Shown here: positions 1 to 8,096 of the stretch, in pieces
How positions within the stretch are numbered: the first letter of the stretch is position 1
How the letters are laid out: every line of letters begins with the position of its first letter
Assembly: GCA_016703025.1 (NCBI GenBank)
Contig: JADJCV010000004.1
Coordinates: 2,793,501-2,857,500 of the forward strand
Source: Candidatus Avedoeria danica
GTDB lineage: Bacteria; Chloroflexota; Anaerolineae; Epilineales; Epilineaceae
Direction: 5' to 3'
DNA: 64,000 nucleotides
Notes under the pieces: generated by a model
What the model was told of the DNA's origin: nothing
The model's database searches: none
What the model saw: only the letters and a program-made list of their open reading frames with translations
Made by a program: the position numbers and the translations under genes

Positions 1-2097
1 TTCGTGGCCGACGACGTGATCAGCGGCCGCACGCGCGCCGGCGCCACCGTCCGCATCCGCGTCCAGCGCGACGACGCGCCGGCCGCCGAGGCGACGACGA
101 CGGCCGGTGCCGACGGGACGTTCAGCCACCGCTTCGCGCCCGGCGTCGACCTCCTCTACAACGACTTCGTCCAGCTCGAAGCCGATGTAAGCGGCCACCG
201 CGTCTCGCGCTACGTCGGCAGCCCGGGCATCCAGGTCGACCTCGACCGGAACACCGTCCAGGGTCAGATCGCGCCCGACGCCCGCGTCCGCATCGAGGTC
301 AAGCGTGGCGGCGCCGTCTTGGCCGGCGTCGAGTCACAGACCGGTCCGCTCGGGTTCTACTTCGAGATGCTGAGCGGCGCCGCGGGACGCCCGCTCTCGC
401 TGCGGCAAGGCGACGTCGTGACCGTCACCGCGATCGAACCGTCCGGCACGGCGCTGACGATGACGCTGCCCGAGCTGACGGTGGATGCGGACGAGGCCGC
501 GAACACCGTCGGGGGCCGTGCGACGCCCGGCGGCTCGCTGGCCGTCCTGGCGAACGACCAGGTCGGCGACTCCGCGCTCGGGTTCGGACAGGCGTGGCCC
601 GAGATCGTCCCGTCCGGCACGTGGCAGGCCGACTTCGTTCCGGCGCTGCGCGTAAGGCCCGGGCTTGCGGTGAACGCGCAGTACCGGACACCCGAGGGGC
701 ACATCGCACTTCGCACCCGCATCGTGCCGCTCCTCAGCGCTGAGCACGGCGGCGCGAACGTCTGCGGCTGGTCCGCGCCGTCCGGCGCCGTCCGCGCCGA
801 GCTGCGCGACGTCGCGGGGCGGGTGAAGGGCAACGGCACGACGGAGGGCGCATGGTGGGACGGCGCGTTCCACGCCGTACTGCGCGACGGCGCGGGCGCC
901 GCGGTCACATCCGCGACGAGCGAGACCGTCTCTGCCGATCTGAGCGGCACGGCCGTCCAGGTCGCGCTGCCCGGACTCGACGTCGCAATGGACTGGACGA
1001 CGCGCCGGCTGACAGGCACCGTCCCGCGCGGCGTCGCGCCCGAGATCCAGTTCCCGGCGCTGCGCTGCGGCGGCAACCTGGACGTGAACGGCTCCAGCAT
1101 CCGCGTCGGCTTTCGCCTCCGCTTCGGCGCCTCGCCCGACGGCCGGGTCGACTCCGAGATCCCGCTGCCGATCGAGGCCGGCCAGGGCTTCGAGATCGCG
1201 CTCCGCACCGCCGGCGGCCATCGCGTCTTCAAGCAGTTCTGGCGAAGTCAGGTCGAGGCCTATCTGGCGACACCGCGCGCCGCCGGGACGACGAACAGCC
1301 AGGCGGCGGTCACGCTCACGCTGAAGGGCGCGGACGGCACCGTGAAAGGCACCGCCATCGGTGCCGCCGACCCGTCCGGCCGCTTCGACCTGATGCTCCG
1401 CGATGCCGCCGGCGAGCCGGTCGCGATCGCCGCTGGCGACACGCTGACTGCCGTGGGCGGTGGTGACAGCGCGATCGTGCCGATCGACGCGCTCAGCTTC
1501 GACTGGAGTCCGGGCGGCGCGGTTTCGGGCCTCGCGCCCGCCGGCCGGGACCTCCGCCTCACGCTGCGCCTGGCGGACGGTCGCCGCCTGTCGGTGCCGC
1601 GCACCGCCGACGCGAACGGCCGCTGGGCCTTCACCGCCGACGAGGTGCCGGTGCGCGGCGGGTGGACGCTCGACGACGTGACGGCCGTGCGCGTGGCGCT
1701 GCGGACGGCCGGCGGGCACAACATCATCGACCAGTCGAGCGGGTTCGAGGCGCCGGACGAGCCGCCGGCGGAGCGGGGAGGGGTGATCTACTTGCCGGCG
1801 TTGCTGGCGAAGGCGTCGCTCGGCGGGACACGGGCGGTCGCCGGCAACCCGGCGGCAGCCCTTCGATCGTCCGTTCTTCGGCCGAGGCCCCCGTGGGCAG
1901 ACGAGCCGCAGTCCCGACCCGACGTCGTCGCGGACACGCAACTCGTGGTTGACGAGGCCGGCGGCCAAGCCGATCGACCGGATCGTCTGCTCATCGACGA
2001 TCGTCGCCCCCGCGCGCGGCGGGGCGTATCATCTTCGCCTCAACTTGCGAGGCGGCCGACGCTCGAACGTCGGGATTCCTCACCAGCGCGCCCGTGA
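1..2097 (+). CDS. Repetitive secreted/surface protein, 5' partial
   Basis: The reading frame is open from the first base, so the N-terminus and any signal peptide lie outside the window. About 700 residues are visible. They form repeated beta-sandwich-like modules of roughly 90-120 residues, each with a pattern of V-x-G, P-G-A-x-V-x-I, then a D-G-x-F or P-x-G-x-W turn, as in carboxypeptidase-regulatory-like or bacterial Ig-like folds. There are no catalytic motifs. Near residue 595 lies V-I-Y-L-P-A-L-L, matching the Tyr-Leu-Pro signature of other secreted proteins here. The last ~110 residues after it are Arg/Pro-rich and unlike the repeats. They may be a read-through of a lost stop, so the true C-terminus could be near position 1830. 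An adhesive or structural role is inference only. Confidence 0.6.
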   Translation, partial: FVADDVISGRTRAGATVRIRVQRDDAPAAEATTTAGADGTFSHRFAPGVDLLYNDFVQLEADVSGHRVSRYVGSPGIQVDLDRNTVQGQIAPDARVRIEVKRGGAVLAGVESQTGPLGFYFEMLSGAAGRPLSLRQGDVVTVTAIEPSGTALTMTLPELTVDADEAANTVGGRATPGGSLAVLANDQVGDSALGFGQAWPEIVPSGTWQADFVPALRVRPGLAVNAQYRTPEGHIALRTRIVPLLSAEHGGANVCGWSAPSGAVRAELRDVAGRVKGNGTTEGAWWDGAFHAVLRDGAGAAVTSATSETVSADLSGTAVQVALPGLDVAMDWTTRRLTGTVPRGVAPEIQFPALRCGGNLDVNGSSIRVGFRLRFGASPDGRVDSEIPLPIEAGQGFEIALRTAGGHRVFKQFWRSQVEAYLATPRAAGTTNSQAAVTLTLKGADGTVKGTAIGAADPSGRFDLMLRDAAGEPVAIAAGDTLTAVGGGDSAIVPIDALSFDWSPGGAVSGLAPAGRDLRLTLRLADGRRLSVPRTADANGRWAFTADEVPVRGGWTLDDVTAVRVALRTAGGHNIIDQSSGFEAPDEPPAERGGVIYLPALLAKASLGGTRAVAGNPAAALRSSVLRPRPPWADEPQSRPDVVADTQLVVDEAGGQADRPDRLLIDDRRPRARRGVSSSPQLARRPTLERRDSSPARP

Positions 2098-2118
2098 CGG
2101 CCGACGCAGGAGAGCTTC

Positions 2119-3201
2119 ATGACGACGTCGGTGCGAGGGCAGGGTCGCGGGTTGCCGTGGCTCGGCATCTTCCATCTGCTCGTGTTGTACGTCGTCTGGA
2201 GCACGACCTATTTGGCGATCAAGGTGGCCGTCGAGCCGGGCAGCGGCTTCCCGCCGTGGTCGATGGCCGGCTCGCGTCTCGTCTGCGCCGGGCTCATGCT
2301 CCTGGTCATCGCCAAGGTCCGCCGCCACTCTTTGCGGCTGACGCGGCGCGACGTCGCGATCCTGGCGGCGACGGGGCTCCTGTTGTGGATCGGCGGCAAC
2401 GGGATGGTCACGTGGTCGGAGCAGTACGCGGACTCCAGCTACGCCGCCTTGCTCGTCGGCGCGATGCCGATCTGGGGCGCGGTGATGGAGGGCGTGCTCG
2501 ACCGGCGGCGGCCGTCGTTCGCCCTCGCCACGGCGTTGCTCGTCGGCTTCGCCGGCGTGGCGGTGCTGACGGTGCCGAAGCTGCTGTCGTCTCACGGCGC
2601 CGACCTCGTGGCCGTAGTCGCGCTCCTGTTCGCCCCGCTGCTGTGGGGCAGCGGCGCCCTGCTCCAGAGCCGGCGTTCGGTGTCCGTGTCGTCGCTCGTC
2701 AGCGCGGGCTGGCAGCAGGTCTTCGGCGGCCTGATGTTCGTCGTGCTCTCGCTGGCGGCACGCGAGCCGCTGCCCCACCCGACGCCGACCGCGCTGGCCG
2801 GCTGGGCGTACCTCGTGGTCGTCGGCGGCCTGGCGTTCTTCTCGTTCGTCCTGGCGCTGCAGCTCCTGCCGGCGCGGCTCGTGTTCACGTACGCCTACGT
2901 GAACCCGGTCGGGGCGGCGCTGCTGGGGTGGTGGCTGCTCGGTGAGCCGATCACGTGGTGGACGGTGCTCGGCGCGGCGCTCGTGATCCTGGGGGTGGCG
3001 GGTGTTTTTCGGGAGCGCTACCGGGCGCGCAAGGCGAACGGGGCAGCGGATGTCGATGTCGTCGTCGCCGCGGAGCCGATACCAGTGTCGATGCCATTAA
3101 CGAGCACCGCCGAGGCCCTTGCGGACCTCGGCGGCGTGGCAGGCGGGACAGGAATCGAACCTGCAACCTCCGGTGTTGGAGACCAGCGCTCTGCCAATTG
3201 A
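2119..3201 (+). CDS. EamA/DMT-family transporter
   Basis: This is an inner-membrane drug/metabolite transporter of the EamA (RhaT/YdcZ-like) type, exporting an unknown small metabolite. About ten hydrophobic helices fall in two tandem EamA domains (roughly residues 14-145 and 160-297). The first carries W-S-T-T-Y-L-A-I-K near the N-terminus. The ATG follows AGGAGAG at good spacing. The conserved domain ends near residue 305. The final ~22 residues (G-G-T-G-I-E-P-A-T-S) are the antisense translation of tRNA-Trp encoded on the other strand, so the ORF runs 65 bp into that tRNA before its TGA. The tail is probably not functional sequence. A -10-like TATCAT lies at 2027-2032, inside the doubtful tail of the preceding ORF. 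Confidence 0.85.
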   Translation: MTTSVRGQGRGLPWLGIFHLLVLYVVWSTTYLAIKVAVEPGSGFPPWSMAGSRLVCAGLMLLVIAKVRRHSLRLTRRDVAILAATGLLLWIGGNGMVTWSEQYADSSYAALLVGAMPIWGAVMEGVLDRRRPSFALATALLVGFAGVAVLTVPKLLSSHGADLVAVVALLFAPLLWGSGALLQSRRSVSVSSLVSAGWQQVFGGLMFVVLSLAAREPLPHPTPTALAGWAYLVVVGGLAFFSFVLALQLLPARLVFTYAYVNPVGAALLGWWLLGEPITWWTVLGAALVILGVAGVFRERYRARKANGAADVDVVVAAEPIPVSMPLTSTAEALADLGGVAGGTGIEPATSGVGDQRSAN

Positions 3202-3212
3202 GCTACCCGCCT
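3137..3212 (-). tRNA. trnW: tRNA-Trp (anticodon CCA)
   Basis: Read on the minus strand, a full cloverleaf is visible. The 7-bp acceptor stem is AGGCGGG with CCCGCCT, the D-stem GCTC/GAGC and the anticodon stem CTGGT/ACCGG. The loop CTCCAAC carries anticodon CCA, and the T-arm is GCAGG-TTCGATT-CCTGT. The discriminator base is G and the 3' CCA is encoded. It is 76 nt long. The gene is antisense to the 3' end of the EamA ORF and lies 82 bp downstream of the AhpD-like gene on the same strand. Confidence 0.96.
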
Positions 3213-3294
3213 ACATGTCGGGCTGGACCGACAGGGTCATGAATTGTATCACCGCGCGCCCGTCAAACGAACTCGCGCCGAAGCCCGATCGCCC

Positions 3295-3828
3295 TCAGCG
3301 CACATACCCGAACTCCGCCAGCCGCCGCCCGCCCTCATCGAACGCCGACAGCTCGCGCGGCGTCCACGTGCCGAGGCCGTCGACGTAACGGGTGAACATG
3401 CTGAACGCGGCGGCGACGAGGACGGTGTCGTGGATCGCCTTGTCGTCCGCCCCCTCGGCCCGCGCGGCGTCGATGTCGGCCGGCGCGACGGTCGTCGGGT
3501 CGCTGCGGACCTTGTCGGCGATCGCGAGGAGCGCGCGCAGGCGGGGCGTGAGCGGCGCGGTTTCCCAATCGTTGTTCACGAGATCGACGATCCCGCTGTC
3601 CGCGCCGAGCAGGTGCTTGGCGGCGGAGCCGTGTGACGCCATTCAGAAGAAGCAGTTCTGCCGCGACGAGACGAAGCTGGCGATCAGCTCGCGCTCGCCC
3701 GGGCTGAGAGAGCTCGGACCGCGCAGCAGCGCCTGGACGAACGCGCTGAGCGGGCCGCCGGTTTCGGGGTGGGCGGCCAGGAGGCCCGAGATGCCGGGCA
3801 GGCCGTCGGGGACGGGGATGTAGGCCAT
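3295..3828 (-). CDS. AhpD-like peroxidase, probable selenoprotein (CxxU)
   Basis: This is a carboxymuconolactone decarboxylase/AhpD-family peroxidase-related enzyme of 177 residues when the in-frame TGA at 3643-3645 is read through. Upstream of the TGA the frame gives a normal N-terminus (M-A-Y-I-P-V-P-D-G-L-P-G) and E-L-I-A-S-F-V-S-S-R-Q-N-C-F-F. Downstream the same frame continues M-A-S-H-G-S-A-A-K-H and the rest of the fold. The TGA falls exactly on the second Cys of the family's E...C-x-x-C-x-x-x-H site, giving Cys59-x-x-Sec62-x-x-x-His66. AhpD-like selenoproteins are known from marine metagenomes. The ATG at 3828 follows AGGA. Alternatives are a Cys-to-stop nonsense mutation or two separate proteins; the undisturbed reading frame favours Sec. 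No selA/selB/selC is in the window. Confidence 0.75.
3600..3626 (-). promoter_or_regulatory. Candidate bacterial SECIS hairpin
   Basis: Starting 16 nt after the in-frame TGA, the mRNA can fold as CCG(C)CGCC(A)AGC - ACCU - GCU(C)GGCGCGG, ten pairs with one bulge and one mismatch. The apical loop begins 28 nt after the UGA, within the distance described for bacterial SECIS elements. The tetraloop lacks the early G usually seen, and an alternative stem (GGCG with CGCC) lies nearer the UGA, so this is only a candidate. Confidence 0.35.
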
Positions 3829-4076
3829 TGCAGGTTTCCTCGTTCGCGCGCGGTTGGGAAGGCCGATGGGCAGAACGGGCGGCGGCGTCGGGTCGATACG
3901 GGCGGCCGCGCGGAACGGCGGGAACACCTCATCGGCGCTGGGGTGATGTCGCCGCGCGATCGCGCAACCGGCGAACGTCGGGTCACGGGCGCGGCCGGCC
4001 CGTCGTATACTGACCCGGCACTCTGTCGACATCGGTGCCCTTGCTCCCTCCGAACAGCCATGAGAAGGATCTTGCG

Positions 4077-5177
4077 ATGTCAGCTCCCCGCAGTTCGTCC
4101 GGCCGCGTCACGACCATTGCGACCGCCTCGCGCCCCACCCTCACGCTCGCACTGACGACGGCGATGGCGATGGCGATGACCGCCTGCACCGCCACGCCGA
4201 CAAGCGTCGTCGAGCTGCCGCCGCCGGCGACCTTCGCCGCCGACGCGATCGCGCCGACCATGCCGGCGATGCCGGCGATGCCGACGGCGGACGCCCCGGC
4301 AGCCGGCGGAGATGCGGCCGCCAGCGTGGCTGCCCTCCAATCGGCCCTCGCGGCGCGCGACTACGATGCCCTGCAGGCGATGATGGGCGATGCGTTCGTC
4401 CTCGGCTTGTACCGTTCCGAGGGGATGACGCTCGACCCGGCCGCCGCACGCACCGCGCTCGAGACGCAGCACCTGCCGCCGGCCGACCACGCCGTCGACG
4501 CCACGGACGACCGCACCGCGTTCCCGGCGATCGACCCGCCGCTCGAGGCGATGTTCGACCCGGCGCTGATCGTCAACGCATTGCTGTTCAGCCGCGGCTG
4601 GGGCGCCGACGGGCGCGGCGAGGCGGTGCTCGTGCTGGCGGAGCGGGCGGACGGAACCGTGTATTGGCACGGGATGGTGCTGGCGCCGTCGGGGTTCGGC
4701 GGCGCGACGGGCGACGCGGCGGGCAGCGGGAGCGGCGATGGCCGCGATGTCTCCGCGGCTGCCGGCGGCCCCGTGAGCGGCGATGGCTTCGCCGTCGATG
4801 CACCGGCCGGCTGGACCGCCACGGAGAGCGGCGGCGGCGTGATCCTGACGTCGTTCGCGATGGACACGGCCGGGCACGGCGGGCTCGGGGCGGGGCAGAC
4901 GAAGATCGACGTCCTCGAGCTCGTCGCCGACCCGGCGCCGGCGACGCTGGCTGCGGCAATCGCGGAAGCCACTCGTGGTATCGAGGTCGAAGAGGGTGGC
5001 ATCGACTCGCCGGTGGCGCCGTTCCGCACGGCCTCGGGCCTTTCGGGCCTGTGGTATCACCACGACCTGGCGGTGATCGACCTCGGCGTCGCCTTCGTCG
5101 TCGCGAGCTGTTACGGCGAGGACTGCGGCGCGGGCGGGGTGTTTGACGCGGTGGTCGCGTCGGTTCGGGCGGAGTGA
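4077..5177 (+). CDS. Lipoprotein, SnoaL-like plus PsbP-like regions
   Basis: This is a 366-residue putative lipoprotein. The ATG at 4077 follows AGAAGG at good spacing; an earlier in-frame ATG at 4035 lacks this. A hydrophobic stretch ends in the lipobox M-T-A-C (Cys37), followed by a Pro/Ala/Met-rich linker. Residues ~90-200 look like a SnoaL/NTF2-like domain (A-L-Q-S-A-L-A-A-R-D-Y-D-A-L). Residues ~245-365 resemble a PsbP-like fold (F-A-V-D-A-P-A-G-W-T-A). No catalytic residues are recognised, so the function is unknown; binding of a ligand at the cell surface is conceivable. Its TGA overlaps the GTG start of the next gene (GTGA), implying translational coupling to the glycosyltransferase. 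Domain names are fold resemblance only. Confidence 0.7.
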   Translation: MSAPRSSSGRVTTIATASRPTLTLALTTAMAMAMTACTATPTSVVELPPPATFAADAIAPTMPAMPAMPTADAPAAGGDAAASVAALQSALAARDYDALQAMMGDAFVLGLYRSEGMTLDPAAARTALETQHLPPADHAVDATDDRTAFPAIDPPLEAMFDPALIVNALLFSRGWGADGRGEAVLVLAERADGTVYWHGMVLAPSGFGGATGDAAGSGSGDGRDVSAAAGGPVSGDGFAVDAPAGWTATESGGGVILTSFAMDTAGHGGLGAGQTKIDVLELVADPAPATLAAAIAEATRGIEVEEGGIDSPVAPFRTASGLSGLWYHHDLAVIDLGVAFVVASCYGEDCGAGGVFDAVVASVRAE

Positions 5178-6910
5178 CGCCCGCACAACCATCGCGAAGG
5201 TCCGTCGCCGCCGTCTGCGCTGTCGCCCTCGCCGTCCGCCTGTACGCCCTCGGCCGCCCCTCCCTCTGGTTCGACGAGCTCCTTGAGGTCGAGCGCGCCA
5301 CCGGTCCGTGGCGCGCGCTCCTCTTCGGCCGCCCCATCGACCACGACCCCCCGCTCTTCGCCCTGGCGCTCCGTGGTTGGATCGCCGTCGGGCGGCTCTT
5401 CGGCTGGCCGTGGATCGGCGACGCGGTCGACGTCGCCGCTCAGCCCGGCTGGGCCGAGGCCTGGCTGCGCCTGCCGTCCGTCGCGCTCGGCGTCGCCGCG
5501 GTCGCGCTGACCGCAGTTTGGGCGGCGCGCTGGTTCGGACGACGTGTCGGACTGCTCGCGGCACTGCTCCTGGCGCTCTCGCCGCTGGCGATCTACCACA
5601 GCCAGGAGGTGAACCAGTACGCGGCGATGATCGCGGCGACGCCGCTGCTGCTGCTCCTGCAGGACCGCCTGAACGCCGGCGCACGGCGGCGCGACTGGCT
5701 GGCCTACGGCGCGCTCTCGGCCACGGCCCTCGCGACGCACTACGGCATGGTCTTCCCGCTGCTCGCCCTCGGCAGCCACCTGGCCTGGCGGTCGTGGCGC
5801 GATCCGACGCATCGCGCCGACCGCGGCCGCGTGGCCGCGTACGCGGCCACGATGGCCGCCGTCGTGGCCGCGCTCTTCGCGCTCGGCCTCGGCGCGCGGA
5901 TGGCGGTGCCGCACGTCCAGCCGCGGCTGTGGGGGACGCACCTCGCCAAGGAGCTGGCGTACATCGGCGACGTCGGGTGGCGTGAGATCGTCGTCTACTT
6001 CCCGTTCCCGTTCGCAGGCGGGCCGGCGGTCGTGATCGCGAACGCGCTCGGCGTCCTCGCGCTCCTCGGGGCGGTGCGGCTGTGGCGACGCGGCGGCGGC
6101 GGGCGGCTGCTCGTGGGCGGCTATGTCGGGGGGACGTTGGCGATGACGTATGGGACGAGCTTGGTGGGGTGGTATCCGTTGGGGTATCGGTATGGGGTGT
6201 TCAATCTGGTGCCGTACCTGGCGCTCGTCGCCGCCGGCCTCGAGGGCCTCGGCGATGGGGCGAATCGGATGCGGCGCGAGCTCGGCGGGCCGGTGCGCGT
6301 CGCCCTCGTCGGCGTCACGGGCGCCGCCTTTGTATTCTTCTGGCCGCACGCCCCGTGGACGGATGTCAACCCGAGCATCCACGTGCCCCGCGAGGACATG
6401 CGGCGCGTGCTACGGCATGTACAAGAGGCGTGGCAGCCCGGTGATCGACTGTGGATCTACGACGGGGCGGCACCCGCCGTGCGGTTCTACTGGCACGGCG
6501 ATCGAAGAGGTGACGTCGTCCTGCCGGGCTTCGCCCTGGATCGACCGGCCGAGATGCGGCGCATCCGCGACACGCTGGCCGCGGAGATCGCCCGACTCGG
6601 CGGCGCGCCGGGCGAGCCCGCCGGTCGGGCGTGGCTCCTCCTGAGCCACTTCGACGATGGGGACAACGTCGCGCTTTACGACATTTTGGTTGACCTGCAT
6701 GCCGCGCCGGCGGACATTGTCGGCCTTTACATCGACATGTTCTGGGGGGCGTACACGATGCGCGTCGACAGCGCCCGAAGCCCTGCTAGCCCCCCATACC
6801 CCCCGGATGCCCCCGATGCCACTCCCACGCCGACCCCACGATCGCCTCGAGCCCCGCAAACCGCGGCGCCCACCCAAGGTCCCGCCGCAGCGCCTCAGAT
6901 GACGCGATGA
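5174..6910 (+). CDS. GT39/PMT-like membrane glycosyltransferase
   Basis: This is a polytopic GT-C-fold glycosyltransferase of 578 residues, expected to transfer a sugar from a polyprenyl-phosphate donor at the outer face of the membrane. Evidence is the early L-W-F-D-E motif (residues 31-35, catalytic Asp position), I-D-H-D-P-P-L-F (~55-62), which matches the HPPLY-type motif of PMT_2/ArnT families, and about ten hydrophobic helices to residue ~390. A soluble C-terminal region follows. The GTG start overlaps the upstream lipoprotein stop. The last ~40 residues are Pro/Thr-rich and the ORF overlaps the 3' end of convergent galE by 125 bp, which is unusual, so the real C-terminus may be shorter. 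The acceptor is unknown. Confidence 0.8.
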   Translation: MTPAQPSRRSVAAVCAVALAVRLYALGRPSLWFDELLEVERATGPWRALLFGRPIDHDPPLFALALRGWIAVGRLFGWPWIGDAVDVAAQPGWAEAWLRLPSVALGVAAVALTAVWAARWFGRRVGLLAALLLALSPLAIYHSQEVNQYAAMIAATPLLLLLQDRLNAGARRRDWLAYGALSATALATHYGMVFPLLALGSHLAWRSWRDPTHRADRGRVAAYAATMAAVVAALFALGLGARMAVPHVQPRLWGTHLAKELAYIGDVGWREIVVYFPFPFAGGPAVVIANALGVLALLGAVRLWRRGGGGRLLVGGYVGGTLAMTYGTSLVGWYPLGYRYGVFNLVPYLALVAAGLEGLGDGANRMRRELGGPVRVALVGVTGAAFVFFWPHAPWTDVNPSIHVPREDMRRVLRHVQEAWQPGDRLWIYDGAAPAVRFYWHGDRRGDVVLPGFALDRPAEMRRIRDTLAAEIARLGGAPGEPAGRAWLLLSHFDDGDNVALYDILVDLHAAPADIVGLYIDMFWGAYTMRVDSARSPASPPYPPDAPDATPTPTPRSPRAPQTAAPTQGPAAAPQMTR

Positions 6911-7769
6911 GCGTCGCCGGGTCGCCGGGCCGCCGCGGGGCGACGGTGTGCGGGATGGCGTGGCCGGTGACGCGGCGGGCGGTCTCGATCACCTCGAGGA
7001 CGCTGAAGCCTTGGCCGTTGCCGAGGTTGTAGGTCAGGACGGGGTGATCGGCGAGGGCTTCGAGAGCCAGGATGTGCGCCTGGGCCAGGTCGACGACGTG
7101 GATGTAGTCGCGGACGCACGTGCCGTCGGGCGTCGGGTAGTCGTCACCGAAGACGGCGATGGACGGGCGCTGGCCGAGGGCCACCTGCAGGACGAGCGGG
7201 ATCAGGTGGGTCTCGGGGTCGTGGTCCTCGCCGCGCTCGGGCGTGCAGCCGGCCGCGTTGAAGTAGCGCAGGCAGGCGTAGCGCAGGCCGTGCGTGATGT
7301 TCAGCCAGTGCAGCATCCGCTCGATGGTGTGCTTGCTCTCGCCGTACGGCGAGCCGGGCACGATCGCCTCGGTCTCGGCGATCGGGATCCGCTCGGGCCG
7401 GTCGAACAGGTTGGCGGTCGAAGAGAGGATGAACCGCCCGACGCCGCGCGCCACAGCCGCCTCGAGCACGTTGGCCGCGAGGACGACGTTGTCGCGCAGG
7501 TACTTGAGCGGCTGCTGCATGCTCTCGCCCACCAGCGTGTAGCTGGCGAAATGGAGGATGCCGTCGATGCCCGGGTGCGCGTCGAACAGCGCGCCGACGG
7601 CCGCCCGGTCCGCCAGATCGCCCTCGACGAAGGCGGCTGCCGGGTGGACGGCCGCGCGGTGGCCCTGGTAGAGGTTGTCGAACACGACGACGTCGTGGCC
7701 GGCCGCGATGAGCTCGGCCGTCGTGACGCTGCCGATGTAGCCGGCGCCGCCGGTGACGAGAACCTTCAT
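6786..7769 (-). CDS. galE: UDP-glucose 4-epimerase
   Basis: This cytosolic extended short-chain dehydrogenase interconverts UDP-glucose and UDP-galactose. It has 327 residues, typical for GalE. The N-terminal NAD motif T-G-G-A-G-Y-I-G is at residues 6-13, the D-N-L-Y-Q-G-H-R segment follows strand 2, and the catalytic Y142-x-x-x-K146 sits in P-Y-G-E-S-K with Ser/Thr at 116-118. A-A-G and R-D-Y-I-H-V-V-D-L-A match GalE rather than generic dehydratases. The 3' end overlaps the convergent glycosyltransferase ORF by 125 bp. Upstream, an intrinsic terminator separates it from the CNNM operon, so it should have its own promoter in 7770-7841. It probably supplies UDP-sugars for glycans, with the neighbouring glycosyltransferase a possible user. 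Confidence 0.93.
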   Translation of the reverse strand: MKVLVTGGAGYIGSVTTAELIAAGHDVVVFDNLYQGHRAAVHPAAAFVEGDLADRAAVGALFDAHPGIDGILHFASYTLVGESMQQPLKYLRDNVVLAANVLEAAVARGVGRFILSSTANLFDRPERIPIAETEAIVPGSPYGESKHTIERMLHWLNITHGLRYACLRYFNAAGCTPERGEDHDPETHLIPLVLQVALGQRPSIAVFGDDYPTPDGTCVRDYIHVVDLAQAHILALEALADHPVLTYNLGNGQGFSVLEVIETARRVTGHAIPHTVAPRRPGDPATLIASSEALRRDLGWAPRFAGLEAIVGSAWEWHRGHPGGMGG

Positions 7770-7841
7770 GGGGCGGGCTCCTGGGTCGGTCGGATCGACG
7801 ACGATGGCCGATCATCGCACGGCGCTGCCGTGCCGCAAAGA

Positions 7842-7891
7842 AAAACCCGGGGTCCGTCGCTCCGCCCCAGTCGCGACAGTCCCCAGGTTTT
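7842..7891 (-). terminator. Strong intrinsic (Rho-independent) terminator
   Basis: Two 19-nt arms (7842-7860 and 7873-7891) pair with three mismatches around a 12-nt loop. The outer ends are AAAA on one side and TTTT on the other, so it could work in both directions. On the minus strand the stem is followed by TTTTTCTTT, an unusually good U-tract for this GC content. It sits downstream of the two CNNM genes and upstream of galE. Confidence 0.8.
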
Positions 7892-8019
7892 GTTCGGCTC
7901 AGGTGTTATCCGTCTGCCGTGACCCCAGGATAGGGTTGTCGGATGAGGGCCGCGTGAACGGCGGACGAACGGTCGATGAGGGCGCGCGGCCCACCGTCGG
8001 TCCGTCGGAATGATCGCTG

Positions 8020-8096
8020 GTACTTCTGTCACTGGACACGCTTCGGATATCCGACAGAGGTGGTCATTCGCAGACCCTGCAGTGACCGAGTACTAG
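8020..8096. repeat. Palindromic element, copy A
   Basis: This is a ~77-bp element nearly identical to 13771-13849, with six substitutions and one 1-base indel across the alignable ~75 bases. Its ends form an imperfect inverted repeat (GTACTTCTGTCACTG with CAGTGACCGAGTAC). The inner 12-bp palindrome TCGGATATCCGA (8043-8054) is identical to copy B, and a second short hairpin (GCAG-ACC-CTGC) follows. Its terminal CTAG (8093-8096) supplies the TAG stop of the minus-strand CNNM gene. It contains no ORF of its own. Confidence 0.85.

Noticed and set aside
3643..4032. Separate short gene ending at the TGA before M-A-S-H-G
   Set aside because: Both halves form one AhpD domain in one frame; residues before the ATG at 3828 show no similarity.
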